From: Mangrovimicrobium sp048323675
Lineage (GTDB): Bacteria; Pseudomonadota; Gammaproteobacteria; Pseudomonadales; Halieaceae
DNA length: 64,000 nucleotides
Reading direction: 5' to 3'
Assembly (NCBI RefSeq): GCF_048323675.1
Contig: NZ_JBLWFK010000002.1
Span: 1-64,000 of the forward strand
In this document: positions 35,591-44,041 of the stretch, one piece after another
Numbering within the stretch: the first letter of the stretch is position 1
Layout: each line of letters starts with the position of its first letter
The notes under the pieces: model-generated
Told to the model about the DNA's origin: nothing
Databases searched by the model: none
What the model saw: only the letters and a program-made list of their open reading frames with translations
Position numbers and translations under genes: made by a program

Positions 35591-35974
35591 TTTCCGGTTC
35601 CGTGGCGGGGGCGGCCTGACGGCCGCTGCGTGGCCTGCGGGCGGGAAGGCTCTTTTACTCCATTGCGGGCGCTTGCGGCGCGTTGGCCTGATGGTACCCG
35701 GAATTGCCGCGGGGCTGCCGGGTGTTGAATTCGCTTGGAGGTTACATGCTACCTGGCTGCACGGTAGCGGGTGGGGTGGGCTGGCGCATCGCGGTGGTGA
35801 GGCGGTTCCGCATGGTGATCGAGCCCGCACCGACGCCCTCCAGGTCCGTAAAAGAGCCTTCCCACCCACTGGCAACGCGGGAATAAGAACCAGATACCGC
35901 CCGGCGTCTATGCAGCGGCCGCAAGGCCGCCACAAAGCCCGGAAAAATGACCGGTCAAAAAAGCTTGAGGGGAA
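35591..35974. other. Gene-free convergent region
   Basis: About 380 bp between the convergent aldo/keto reductase and amidohydrolase genes. It holds a long inverted repeat (listed separately). Short open frames have no family resemblance or usable ribosome sites. Confidence 0.5.
35625..35881. repeat. Long-range imperfect inverted repeat
   Basis: GGGAAGGCTCTTTTAC (35643-35658) is perfectly complementary to 35848-35863. Pairing continues outward imperfectly (about 12 of the next 18 positions) to 35625 and 35881. The enclosed segment is about 190 nt. Core unlike that of elements A-C. Confidence 0.6.
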
Positions 35975-37255
35975 TCAGCCCTTGGATACCAGGCTGTCAC
36001 TCATCCGCTGCACTGCGCCGTCCTTCATCACCATTACGATCTTGTCGATATCGGTGAGGACGGAAAGGTCCGACAGCGGGTTGCCGTCCACCAGCACCAT
36101 GTCCGCCAGCTTGCCGGCTTCGATGGTGCCGAGGTCGCCCTGTGCACGCATGGCGAGGCCGCCATTGCGGGTGGCGCAGATCAGCGCTTCGGCGGGGGTA
36201 TAGCCGTAGTAGTCGACGAAGTACTGCAGGTCCCGGGCCTGGGTGCCCTGCATGTTCCAGGTGAAACCGTAGTCTCCGCCGATCAGGTGGCGGATGCCGC
36301 GCTTGCGCAGGGCCGTGTGGGTCGCCACCGAGGCCTCGATCAGGGCAGGGATGCCCATCATCTCGGCAACCGCTCGGGGCATGCCGTGGGCTTCGCCCTC
36401 GTGCAGCATGGTGTGGAACAGACCCATGGTCGGGGCGACGAACACCCGGTCCTTCGCCGCTTCCAGCAGGTCCAGGGTTTCCTCGTCGGTGTATTCGGCG
36501 TGGTAGATCATGTCGACGCCGGCGACGGCGCAGCGGCGCACGGACTCGATGGAGCGGGCGTGGGCGTTGACCATCTTGCCGAAACTGTGGGCGGTGTCCA
36601 CCGCCATCTGCACCTCGTCCAGCGCCATCGGCGTGGAGTGGGCGGGGATGCCGGGGTAGAAGGGGTCGCCGGAGACGTCCAGCTTGATGTTGTCGCAGCC
36701 CTCACGGCAGGAAATGCGTACCGCCTTGCGCATTTCCTCGACACCGTCGATGACGATGGAGGGGGAGGTGCCGTTGCTGAGGTTGTGGCAGTTGCGCGGG
36801 TTGTGCAGGCGGCTCTCGTCGCCGAGGGCGCCAGAGACAGTGATTTCCAGGGAGCCGGCGCGGATACGCGGGCCGGGCAGGCGGCCGGCATCAACTTCGT
36901 TACGCACTGCCACAGCCAGCCGCAGCTTGGCCTCGGAGGCGCTGTAGGCGCTGGTAAAGCCCATGTCCAGCAGTTTCTTTGCCACCCGCGCGGTGAGGAA
37001 GGCGTGTTCTTCCGGCGGCGGCGAAATCAGGTCTTCGGTGCAGGTGAAGGCGTCGAAGGACAGGTGCGCGTGACCCTCGGTCATGCCGGGCATCAGGAAC
37101 TTGCCGCTGCCGTCGATGGTGACGTCGGCGCTGGCACCGGAGCTGCCGTTGGTGACGGATTTGATGGTGTTGCCTTCGACCAGGACGTCGCCGGTAAAGG
37201 TGTCGCTGCCGGTGGCGTCAAAGATGGTGGCGTTGGTGATCAGGGTCGTGGTCAC
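35975..37255 (-). CDS. Amidohydrolase (imidazolonepropionase-like)
   Basis: 426 residues. The start is a GTG at 37255 with AGGAG about 8 nt upstream; an open frame continues 91 codons further upstream, but that extension runs through the palindromic element C and is not credible. Metal ligands: His62 and His64 in EGHAHLSF, a Lys in NIKLDVSGDP, His in MVNAHARS and YHAEY, and Asp in GGDYGF. C-terminal LGTIEAGKLADMVLVDGNPL is the usual composite-domain return. It hydrolyses an amide, lactam or related bond; substrate unknown. Confidence 0.9.
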   Translation of the reverse strand: MTTTLITNATIFDATGSDTFTGDVLVEGNTIKSVTNGSSGASADVTIDGSGKFLMPGMTEGHAHLSFDAFTCTEDLISPPPEEHAFLTARVAKKLLDMGFTSAYSASEAKLRLAVAVRNEVDAGRLPGPRIRAGSLEITVSGALGDESRLHNPRNCHNLSNGTSPSIVIDGVEEMRKAVRISCREGCDNIKLDVSGDPFYPGIPAHSTPMALDEVQMAVDTAHSFGKMVNAHARSIESVRRCAVAGVDMIYHAEYTDEETLDLLEAAKDRVFVAPTMGLFHTMLHEGEAHGMPRAVAEMMGIPALIEASVATHTALRKRGIRHLIGGDYGFTWNMQGTQARDLQYFVDYYGYTPAEALICATRNGGLAMRAQGDLGTIEAGKLADMVLVDGNPLSDLSVLTDIDKIVMVMKDGAVQRMSDSLVSKG

Positions 37256-37423
37256 GGGGGGCTCCTCGGTTGTTATCCGCCTAGTCTGGCACTGGGCTTT
37301 GGTGGGGTCAAAAGGATAGTGGCTTGTGTCGGCCTGCCAAATGACTGCGATGGCAGTGGCGCTTGTCTGGAGGTGCTGGCGCGTGTTTGGCTTTGTGGTT
37401 TGAGTGTTCGTGCCGAGCGCGAT

Positions 37424-37523
37424 CCAGGCCTTGCCTGCTGGAACACGCCAAAAAGCGCACGTCCGTGTGCAGGCTCGGGTGGCGACGTCCTGTCGCCACA
37501 CGGTTCCAGCAGGCAAGGCCTGG
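37424..37523 (+). repeat. Palindromic arm-core-arm element, copy C
   Basis: Arms 37424-37444 and 37503-37523 are a perfect 21-bp inverted repeat (starting CCAGGCCTTGCC) unrelated to those of A and B. The core (37445-37502) begins ACGCCAAAAAGCG. Hairpin 1 is GCACGT-CC-GTGTGC (two G-U pairs replace A-U pairs of A/B); then AGGCTCGG, then hairpin 2, GTGGCGAC-GTCCT-GTCGCCAC, longer than in A/B but at the same place. The upstream flank also weakly resembles that of copy A. Confidence 0.87.
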
Positions 37524-37604
37524 TTCACACTCTACCTGTAGCGCGAAAATCCGGCGAAGCTGGTCTCGATAGGGGGGAAGGGTTTTGACCACCTGCAGAA
37601 GTCA

Positions 37605-37678
37605 GCCGGTACAGCCAAAGGCCCCCTGCGGTGAGTCAAAACGCCTTCGAGCCGCAGGGGGCCTTTGGCTGTACCGGC
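37605..37678. repeat. 27-bp perfect inverted repeat with 20-nt core
   Basis: Arms 37605-37631 and 37652-37678 match perfectly (beginning GCCGGTACAGCC). The core is TGAGTCAAAACGCCTTCGAG. It lies 28 nt after the stop of the leftward monooxygenase gene but has no T-run, so it is not an ordinary terminator. Built like elements A-C but with a different, shorter core. Confidence 0.9.
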
Positions 37679-37706
37679 GGATTCACTGCCGCGTAACTAC
37701 AAGAAC

Positions 37707-38864
37707 CTATTTCTTGTCTTTTGCCTGCTCCGCAGCGTGCTTGTCGATCGCCCGCTGCGCGCCTTCCATCATGCGCCCGAAAAACGGCTCGCGGTTCTGG
37801 TGCTGCCAGTCGAAGGACTGGTAGCGGCTGGCGTTGTCGCCGTTAATTTCCGGCAGGACGTAGCGCATCATCATTTCCAGCGAGCGCTGCTTGTCTGCGG
37901 TGCCGGCCCAGTTCTTGTCGAACAGCAATAGGCAGCCGAAGCCGGGGACCTTTTCCTCCAGCCGGCGGATCTGGGCAATGGCGTCCTCTGGAGTGCCGAT
38001 GACCGCCTCGCCGCGCTCGATCAGGTGTTCGAGGGTGTAGTGGGCCGGGGAATCGGGCAGGTGGCCGGACTGGTTGAGGAAGTACTGCTGGTTGGTGGCG
38101 AAGCCCTTGCGCACCTGGTCCATGGCCGCATCGCGGGTCTCGGCGATGTGGATGTCGGTGGCGCAGCGGATGACGCCCGGGTCCATGCTGCGGCCGAGCT
38201 TCGCCGCGGCGTCACAGGCGACCTGCCAGTTGGCGGAGAGGGTATCGAAGCCGTCGGGGGAGGTCGCGGCGAGGCAGAGCATGCCGCCGTTGTATTTCGC
38301 CGCGAGGGTACCGCCGTTGGGAGAGAACAGGCTGGCCACGCAGACTTCCAGGTCGCGCTGGGCGGGCAGCAGGTGGCAGTGGGCATCCTGCAGGTCGTAC
38401 CAGCTGGATTTCTCGGTGACCCATTCGCCGCGCAGCAGGCGGGTGATGACGTCGAGGCCCTGGCCGAGTTTGTCGCGCGCCTCGCGGGCGTCCTGGCCGC
38501 GCATGTGGGCGTCGGCGGTCAGCAGGCCCGGTCCCGCGCCGAACATCAGGCGGCCGCGGGTCAGGTGATCGAGCTGGGCGATGCGCTGGGCGGTGTTGAA
38601 AGGGTTGTGGTAGGGCAGGGAGATAACCCCGGAGCCCAGCCGGATGCGCGAGGTGCGCTGGGCCGCCGCGGCGATCATCAGTTCCGGCGAGGCGGAAATC
38701 TCGATGCCGCCGGAGTGGTGTTCACCAAACCAGTACTCCTCCAGCCCGATGGATTCGGCGAATTCTGCGAGCTGCAGGTCGCGTTCCATGCACAGGGTGG
38801 GGTTGTCATTCAATGGGTGGAAAGGGGCTACAAAGAGACCGAGACGCAGCTTGTTGGCTCGCAT
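37707..38864 (-). CDS. Luciferase-like (LLM) flavin-dependent monooxygenase
   Basis: 385 residues of the bacterial luciferase superfamily (TIM barrel). EEYWFGEHHSGG near 42-53, RIRLGSGVISLPYHNPF near 72-88, and RGRLMFGAGPGLL near 101-113 are family landmarks, closest to alkanal monooxygenase-like members. It uses reduced FMN or F420-like flavin and O2 to oxygenate or cleave substrates. The start at 38864 is set by a strong AGGAGGT 7 nt upstream; a longer frame of 20 codons has none. Confidence 0.93.
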   Translation of the reverse strand: MRANKLRLGLFVAPFHPLNDNPTLCMERDLQLAEFAESIGLEEYWFGEHHSGGIEISASPELMIAAAAQRTSRIRLGSGVISLPYHNPFNTAQRIAQLDHLTRGRLMFGAGPGLLTADAHMRGQDAREARDKLGQGLDVITRLLRGEWVTEKSSWYDLQDAHCHLLPAQRDLEVCVASLFSPNGGTLAAKYNGGMLCLAATSPDGFDTLSANWQVACDAAAKLGRSMDPGVIRCATDIHIAETRDAAMDQVRKGFATNQQYFLNQSGHLPDSPAHYTLEHLIERGEAVIGTPEDAIAQIRRLEEKVPGFGCLLLFDKNWAGTADKQRSLEMMMRYVLPEINGDNASRYQSFDWQHQNREPFFGRMMEGAQRAIDKHAAEQAKDKK

Positions 38865-39020
38865 GGGACGTACCTCCTGGATCCGCAGTGCGGGAAATAG
38901 AAAACAGCGTTTATTATTCGGCAAATGCTAGCAGAGCCCGCTGGCAATTACCCGTGTGGAATCGACTGTGGACGCAGGTACACTAGCACGGCACTGCGAT
39001 TTTCCAACTTCCGACATAAC

Positions 39021-40094
39021 ATGGTTTCCGATATGTGGCTGCTGGTATTTTACGTGTTACTTGCGCTGGGCGTTTCCTTCCTGTGTTCGATCATGGAGGC
39101 GGTGCTGTTGCGCACGTCGACCTCCTATATTGCGCGGGCCAAACAGGCGGGCAAACGCTATGGCGCACTGTGGGAGTCGCTGCGCTCGGATATCGACCGG
39201 CCGCTGGCGGCGATCCTCAGCCTCAACACCATCGCCCACACCGTGGGCGCCGCGGGCGCGGGGGCCCAGGCCACGTCGATTTTCGGCGAAGCCTATTTCG
39301 GGGTGATTTCCGCGATCCTGACGCTGTTGATCCTGGTGCTTTCGGAGATTGTGCCGAAGACGCTCGGCGCGCTGTACTGGCGGCAGCTGGCGCCGGCCAG
39401 TGCAGAAATGATCAACGCCACGGTCTGGCTGATGTATCCACTGGTGGTTACCGGGCAGGCGATAACCCGCCTGATTTCCCACGGGGCACCGGCCCATTCG
39501 ATCAGCCGCGAGGAGTTTGTCGCGCTGGCCGAAGCGGGGGTCAGCGAGGGGACCTTCCACCCGGAGGAGTCCGCCACGGTAAACAGTGTGCTGCGCTTCC
39601 GGGCGCTGGCGGCGGAAGACATCATGACGCCGCGGCAGGTCTTTTTCTCCCTGCCGGAGACAGCCACCGTCGGGGAAGTCCTGCACCGGCACCACAATAT
39701 GCCCTTTACCCGGATTCCCTTGTTTGCCGGTTCGCCGGACAACATCACCGGCTTTATTCGCAAGGATGACCTGCTCCTCGCCGCGGTGAAACAGCCCCCG
39801 GAAACCCTCCTTTCCAGCATGCGGCGGGAGTTGCACACGGTGCCCGACCGGCTGCCGCTGGGCGCCCTGATGCAACACATGACCCAGGCGCAGATCCAGA
39901 TTGTCCTGCTCGTCGATGAGTACGGCGACATCCGGGGACTGGTGACGATGGAGGACCTGGTGGAAACCATGCTCGGGATCGAAATTGTCGACGAGACCGA
40001 CACCTCGGTGGACATGCAGAAGCTGGCGCGGGAACTGTGGCGCAAGCGTGCACAGCAGATGGGCCTGGTCGACGACGGGGCCGGAACAGACTGA
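39021..40094 (+). CDS. CNNM/CorC-type membrane protein (DUF21 + CBS domains)
   Basis: 357 residues. The N-terminal DUF21 membrane domain (about 1-170) has several helices (WLLVFYVLLALGVSFLCSIME; LTLLILVLSEIVPKTLGALY, with the conserved EIxPK). A pair of CBS domains (about 195-325: EDIMTPRQVFFSL and ILVDEYGDIRGLVTMEDLVE-like segments) follows. No CorC/HlyC C-terminal domain. Relatives transport or sense magnesium. The ATG at 39021 is taken; MWLL at 39033 is possible, since the ribosome site is weak. Confidence 0.88.
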   Translation: MVSDMWLLVFYVLLALGVSFLCSIMEAVLLRTSTSYIARAKQAGKRYGALWESLRSDIDRPLAAILSLNTIAHTVGAAGAGAQATSIFGEAYFGVISAILTLLILVLSEIVPKTLGALYWRQLAPASAEMINATVWLMYPLVVTGQAITRLISHGAPAHSISREEFVALAEAGVSEGTFHPEESATVNSVLRFRALAAEDIMTPRQVFFSLPETATVGEVLHRHHNMPFTRIPLFAGSPDNITGFIRKDDLLLAAVKQPPETLLSSMRRELHTVPDRLPLGALMQHMTQAQIQIVLLVDEYGDIRGLVTMEDLVETMLGIEIVDETDTSVDMQKLARELWRKRAQQMGLVDDGAGTD

Positions 40095-40144
40095 ACAGGG
40101 GGGGGCTGCGGAGCGGTAGGGCCGGATGGCGTCGCGCCTCCGCT

Positions 40145-40441
40145 TCAGACGGGGGGCTGCTGCCCTGCCTGCTGGCGGGCGTTTTCCACGGCCCGGGTGG
40201 TTATCTGGTCGATCATCTCTATCGCCTGCGCCAGCAGGTGCTTGTGCTCCGGGAACTGGTAGGCCACCGAATACCACTCCTGCAGTTCGCCCAGGCGCAC
40301 GCCGAGCATTTCGATCTCGCCGGGACTGAGCACCTGGCCCGCCTCGACCTCCCTGTGCGTGCGCTCCAGGAGGGGCAGTTCGTGCTCGACGAATTCGGTG
40401 AGAATGGCCTGGCTGACGCCCGCGTGATCCTTGCCGTTCAT
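40145..40441 (-). CDS. Small hypothetical protein
   Basis: 98 residues, starting at the ATG at 40441, which has AGAGG 6-7 nt upstream; an in-frame start ten codons earlier lacks it. Predicted almost entirely alpha-helical and acidic, without cysteine pairs, signal peptide or membrane helix. It is convergent with the CBS-domain gene (50 nt) and divergent from an SDR gene. Family not recognised. Confidence 0.6.
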   Translation of the reverse strand: MNGKDHAGVSQAILTEFVEHELPLLERTHREVEAGQVLSPGEIEMLGVRLGELQEWYSVAYQFPEHKHLLAQAIEMIDQITTRAVENARQQAGQQPPV

Positions 40442-40472
40442 AGTTACCTCTGTACTCGCGGGAGAGGACAAT

Positions 40473-40501
40473 TTGCCCTGACAGGTGATTCTGGTTTAAT
40501 A
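40473..40501 (+). promoter_or_regulatory. Possible promoter of the SDR gene
   Basis: TTGCCC (40473-40478), 17 nt, TTAATA (40496-40501), 54 nt before the GTG start. Confidence 0.4.
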
Positions 40502-40554
40502 CGCCGCCAGTAGCAATATTCCACCAGAAACAAACCTATCAGGGCGGGGACAGC

Positions 40555-41466
40555 GTGTCAGAAGTAAAGATTGCGGTAGTAACGGGGGCAAACGCGGGGC
40601 TTGGGTACCATACGACGCTGAAGCTGGCGCGCAAGGGTTACACGGTGGTCATGGGTTGCCGCAGCCTGGAGCGGGCGGAAGCGGCGCGCGAACAACTGTT
40701 GGCGGAGGTGCCCGGTGCGGTCCTCGACATTATTCCCCTGGACCTCTCCGATCCCGCCAGCATAACGGCGTTTGTCGAGACCTTCGGCCAGCGCTATACG
40801 CACCTGGACCTGCTGGTGAATAACGCCGGCATCGTAGGCGTTCCGCTGACCTTCAACAGCGCGGACCACGAACTGCATTTCGCCACCAATTACCTCGGGC
40901 CTTTCGCCCTGACCGGACTGCTGCTGCCGTTTTTCGATGCCGCCAAGCCGGGCAGGATCGTCAATGTCGGCAGCCTCGCCCATCGCCTGGGTAAACTGCC
41001 GCTGGACGACCTCAACTGGAAGGGTGAGAAGCCCGAGTACGACCCGATGAAGGCCTACGCCCGCAGTAAAATCGCCACCCAGAGCTTCAACCAGGAGCTG
41101 GCGCGGCGCCTGGCGGCCAGCGGCAGCAAGGTGATTTCCGTGGGCGCGCACCCCGGCTTCGCGGCCACCGAGATCACCCGTAAAACCGGCTACGGCACGC
41201 CGACCAGCGGCTTCAAGAAATGGTTCCAGGGCAAGATGGAGCGCCTGGTGCCGACCCCCGACCAGGCCTCCGAGCCGACCATGCTCGCCGCCTGCGGTGA
41301 CGCCGTCGCCAACGGCGATTACTACGGTCCCGGCGGCTTCCTGGAAATCGGCGGCAAGCCGGCCCCGGCAAAGGTCAACAAGCTGGCGAAGGACCTGGAG
41401 ACCGGCAAGCGCCTCTGGGCGCTCACCGAGGACATGACCGGCGTGCGCTTCCTGTCCGACCTGTAG
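40555..41466 (+). CDS. SDR-family oxidoreductase (retinol dehydrogenase/protochlorophyllide reductase-like)
   Basis: 303 residues, starting with GTG; the first residues SEVKIAVVTGANAGLGYHTTLKL fit the family exactly. TGANAGLG cofactor motif, LVNNAGI near 95, NVGSLAH, catalytic YARSK near 167, and a C-terminal extension typical of the retinol dehydrogenase-like subgroup, probably NADP(H)-dependent because of the Arg in GCRSLERAE. Single gene with its own probable promoter; convergent with the epoxide hydrolase gene (7-nt gap). Confidence 0.9.
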   Translation: MSEVKIAVVTGANAGLGYHTTLKLARKGYTVVMGCRSLERAEAAREQLLAEVPGAVLDIIPLDLSDPASITAFVETFGQRYTHLDLLVNNAGIVGVPLTFNSADHELHFATNYLGPFALTGLLLPFFDAAKPGRIVNVGSLAHRLGKLPLDDLNWKGEKPEYDPMKAYARSKIATQSFNQELARRLAASGSKVISVGAHPGFAATEITRKTGYGTPTSGFKKWFQGKMERLVPTPDQASEPTMLAACGDAVANGDYYGPGGFLEIGGKPAPAKVNKLAKDLETGKRLWALTEDMTGVRFLSDL

Positions 41467-41473
41467 CGGTGCG

Positions 41474-42628
41474 CTAGCGCAAACTCCGGAAAAACGCCCG
41501 GAGGTCTTCCACCAGCAACCCGGGCACTTCCATCGCGGCGAAGTGTCCACCTTCCGCGAATTCCGTCCAGCGCTGCAGGTTGTAGTAGCGCTCGGCGAAC
41601 TTGCGCGGGGGGTAGGTGATCTCGCCTGGTAATATCGCCAGCGCCGTGGGAGCGGCTACACAGGGCATGTTCTCGTGCTCCGGCTGCCACTGGTGGTGGG
41701 CGCCCTCGTAGTAATAGCGTGCCGCACTGGCGAAACTCCCGGTGATCCAGTAGAGCATGGCGGTATCGATCAGTTCGTCGCGGCTGAAGCGGCGCTCCAC
41801 CGCGCCCCCGCAGTCGCTCCAGCGCCGGCGTTTCTCCACGATCCAGGCCAGCAGGCCCGCGGGCGAGTCGTTCATGCCGATGGCCGGGGTCTGCGGCTTG
41901 GTGGTCTGCAGCGCCATGTAGCCGGTTTCCTCGGCGCCGAAGGCGCGCATTTTCAGCATCTGCGGTTTTTCGTCCTCGCTGAAATCCTCCTTCGGGTAAC
42001 CGCGCCCGCTCATGAAATGCAGCGGCGCCGGCGTGTGCAGGTGCACGCCGATAAGCCGGTCCGGGAACTTGTGGCCCAGTTGCGCGGAGATAAACGAACC
42101 CCAGTCGCCGCCCTGGCTGGCGAAGCGGGGGTATCCCAGGCGCTCCATCAGCTGCACCCAGAGGTCCGCGGTCTTCCAGAAATTCATCCCGGTTTTGCGC
42201 AGCGGGGTGGAGAAGGTGTAGCCGGGAAGGGAGGGCACCACCACGTCAAAGGCATCCTCCGGATCGCCGCCGTGGGCCGCGGGGTCGGTCAGCGGGCCGA
42301 TAATCTTGTGGAAATCCCAGAAGCTCCAGGGCCAGCCGTGGTTCAGCAACAGCGGCATGGGCCTGGGCCCCCTGCCCCTGGCGTGGATGAAATGAATCGG
42401 GAAACCGTCGATATCGGTGCGGAAATGGGCAAAGGCATTGATCAGCTTCTCCCGCGCGCGCCAGTCGTAGTCGTTCAGCCAGTACTCGGCCAGTGAGCGG
42501 ATGTAACCGGCGTCGGCGCCGTAGCGCCAGTCCTCGTTGGCGAAATCGTCGGTCCAGCGGGTGTTCCGCAGGCGGTAGTGCAGGTCTTCGAGTTCCGCGT
42601 CCGGAACGTGAACGGTAAAGTTTTCCAT
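41474..42628 (-). CDS. Epoxide hydrolase (EHN + alpha/beta hydrolase)
   Basis: 384 residues. An N-terminal epoxide-hydrolase domain (about 1-110: VHVPDAELEDLHYRLRNTRW) precedes the alpha/beta hydrolase core. Oxyanion motif NHGWPWSFWDF (97-100 HGWP), nucleophile Asp175 in GGDWGS, catalytic His362 in EGGHFAAME. It opens epoxides, such as those made by P450s or monooxygenases, to diols. The start MENFTVHVPD at 42628 matches the family; earlier in-frame residues are unlikely. Confidence 0.93.
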   Translation of the reverse strand: MENFTVHVPDAELEDLHYRLRNTRWTDDFANEDWRYGADAGYIRSLAEYWLNDYDWRAREKLINAFAHFRTDIDGFPIHFIHARGRGPRPMPLLLNHGWPWSFWDFHKIIGPLTDPAAHGGDPEDAFDVVVPSLPGYTFSTPLRKTGMNFWKTADLWVQLMERLGYPRFASQGGDWGSFISAQLGHKFPDRLIGVHLHTPAPLHFMSGRGYPKEDFSEDEKPQMLKMRAFGAEETGYMALQTTKPQTPAIGMNDSPAGLLAWIVEKRRRWSDCGGAVERRFSRDELIDTAMLYWITGSFASAARYYYEGAHHQWQPEHENMPCVAAPTALAILPGEITYPPRKFAERYYNLQRWTEFAEGGHFAAMEVPGLLVEDLRAFFRSLR

Positions 42629-42756
42629 GCAGTCGGTGCTTCTCTTATTGGTTGTTGGTGTTACTTGGTGATTCCCCCCCCGGAGTGCCACAGGCTGGCG
42701 CATCTGGTCCGGGTGCGAACCTGTATCGCTGGCGAGCGCTCAGGGTATGGTACAGC

Positions 42757-43947
42757 TCACCGCCCGGAGAGCGCTGCCGCCATCCCCTGCGTCGCGGCCG
42801 GTGCCGCCACTGTCACCTCCCCGGTGTTTTCCCCGGCCAGGGTCTGCACCAGGTAGTCGCGGGCGCTCCTGCGGCTCTCGCCACTGGTGTCAAACACGCT
42901 TTCCAGGAAACTGTAGGCCGCGAGGATGGTGAACATGTGCTGTCGCGCCGAGGCCATGGTGACCGGTGGCGGCGGAGTGCTGCAGATGTCGACCTCGGCG
43001 CCGTCGTCGATGCCCTCGCTGGCATTGCCGAGGATGCCGACGAACTGCTGGTCCTCCGCCGCCTCGCCGTTCTCCAGGCCGGCGAGCACGAAATGGCAGC
43101 CCAGGGTGTCGGGGTTGCCCATAAAGCGCATCATGGTCGCGCCGAGCTGGAGAAAACCCGCGTGCGACCCGCCGAGCAGGGTGACCAGTACAGTGTCGGG
43201 ATTTTTCTCCGGCAGGGGCGCGCCGTTGGCAGGGTAGGGCACTACCACGTCGTGGTCGCCGTAGATCGCCAGGTAGGGCGTATCCTCCCCGGCGAAAAAA
43301 CCCGGCAGCAGCATGCTGCTTGGTCCGGCGATGGAAATCGCCGCACGGATGCGCGGGTCCCGCATGCGGGGGTGGAAGGTGGCCAGCGTCGTGGTCAGAC
43401 CGCCCAGGGAAATACCGGACAGCGCGATACGCCGGGGATCGATACTGGCAAACAGTGTGTCGCCTTCGCTGGCACTGCGCTGCAGCAGGGTGTCGATGAG
43501 GAAGCTGACGTCCCCGGGCTGGTTGACGACGTCGGTTACCAGTGGCTCGCCGGGTGTCCCGTAACTGGTCAGGGGATAGTCTACCGCCGCTACGGTGTAG
43601 CCGTGGCTGGCGAGGAACCTGGCGAGGTAGAGCGCCTCGATATGGGTGGAGGTGAAGCCGTGGCTGTGAACCACCAGGGGCCCCGCCTGCTGCAGGCCGT
43701 CGGGGCGCCACAGGGTGCCCTTGAGTTCGCGTCCCGGGTGCCCGGGAAGGTCGCGGTTGCGCGGCGTATCGCGCGCCGTGTCCAGCAGGTCGAGTGTCTC
43801 GGTGATCACCGCGTAGGGTCCGGGCTGGAAACGCGCCTGGCTCTGGGCGCCCGCCGGGTGCACCGTCGCCGGGATCATACAGAACCAGTAAATACCGGCG
43901 GCGGCGATGAACAGCACAGCGATCGGGAGCCAGTAGCGGGTTTTCAT
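42757..43947 (-). CDS. Membrane-anchored alpha/beta hydrolase (lipase/acetylhydrolase-like)
   Basis: 396 residues. Starts at 43947 with GAGGTGA 4-5 nt upstream. An N-terminal hydrophobic segment (about 5-24) acts as signal anchor or uncleaved signal peptide, so the enzyme faces the periplasm. The hydrolase core has HSHGFTST (93-101), nucleophile Ser180 in SGISLGGL, acid Asp in YGDHDVVVPY and His in GGSHAGF, the layout of platelet-activating-factor-acetylhydrolase-like enzymes. Hydrolyses an ester; substrate unknown. Confidence 0.88.
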   Translation of the reverse strand: MKTRYWLPIAVLFIAAAGIYWFCMIPATVHPAGAQSQARFQPGPYAVITETLDLLDTARDTPRNRDLPGHPGRELKGTLWRPDGLQQAGPLVVHSHGFTSTHIEALYLARFLASHGYTVAAVDYPLTSYGTPGEPLVTDVVNQPGDVSFLIDTLLQRSASEGDTLFASIDPRRIALSGISLGGLTTTLATFHPRMRDPRIRAAISIAGPSSMLLPGFFAGEDTPYLAIYGDHDVVVPYPANGAPLPEKNPDTVLVTLLGGSHAGFLQLGATMMRFMGNPDTLGCHFVLAGLENGEAAEDQQFVGILGNASEGIDDGAEVDICSTPPPPVTMASARQHMFTILAAYSFLESVFDTSGESRRSARDYLVQTLAGENTGEVTVAAPAATQGMAAALSGR

Positions 43948-44005
43948 GGAGTCACCTCGGCAAAGAAAAACAGCATAATCGCCCCGCGCCCGGAAGGCCA
44001 ACCAC

Positions 44006-44011
44006 TATAAT
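44006..44011 (+). promoter_or_regulatory. -10 box (TATAAT) before an alpha/beta hydrolase gene
   Basis: A perfect TATAAT 30 nt before the ATG at 44042, in the 94-nt space between divergent hydrolase genes. No good -35 at 17 nt, so an activator may be needed. Confidence 0.4.
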
Positions 44012-44041
44012 GGGGGCCTGTTCGCGGGGGGATTGAAGAGC

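Larger units (their letters stand above)
37256..37706. other. Gene-free region with two different long palindromes
   Basis: About 450 bp between two leftward genes. Contains the third arm-core-arm element and, 81 nt further on, a 27-bp perfect palindrome with a different core. The remaining sequence shows no gene. Confidence 0.6.

Noticed and set aside
37256..37528. N-terminal extension of the amidohydrolase through element C
   Set aside because: The GTG at 37255 has a good ribosome site and gives the family N-terminus; the extension encodes the palindromic element.
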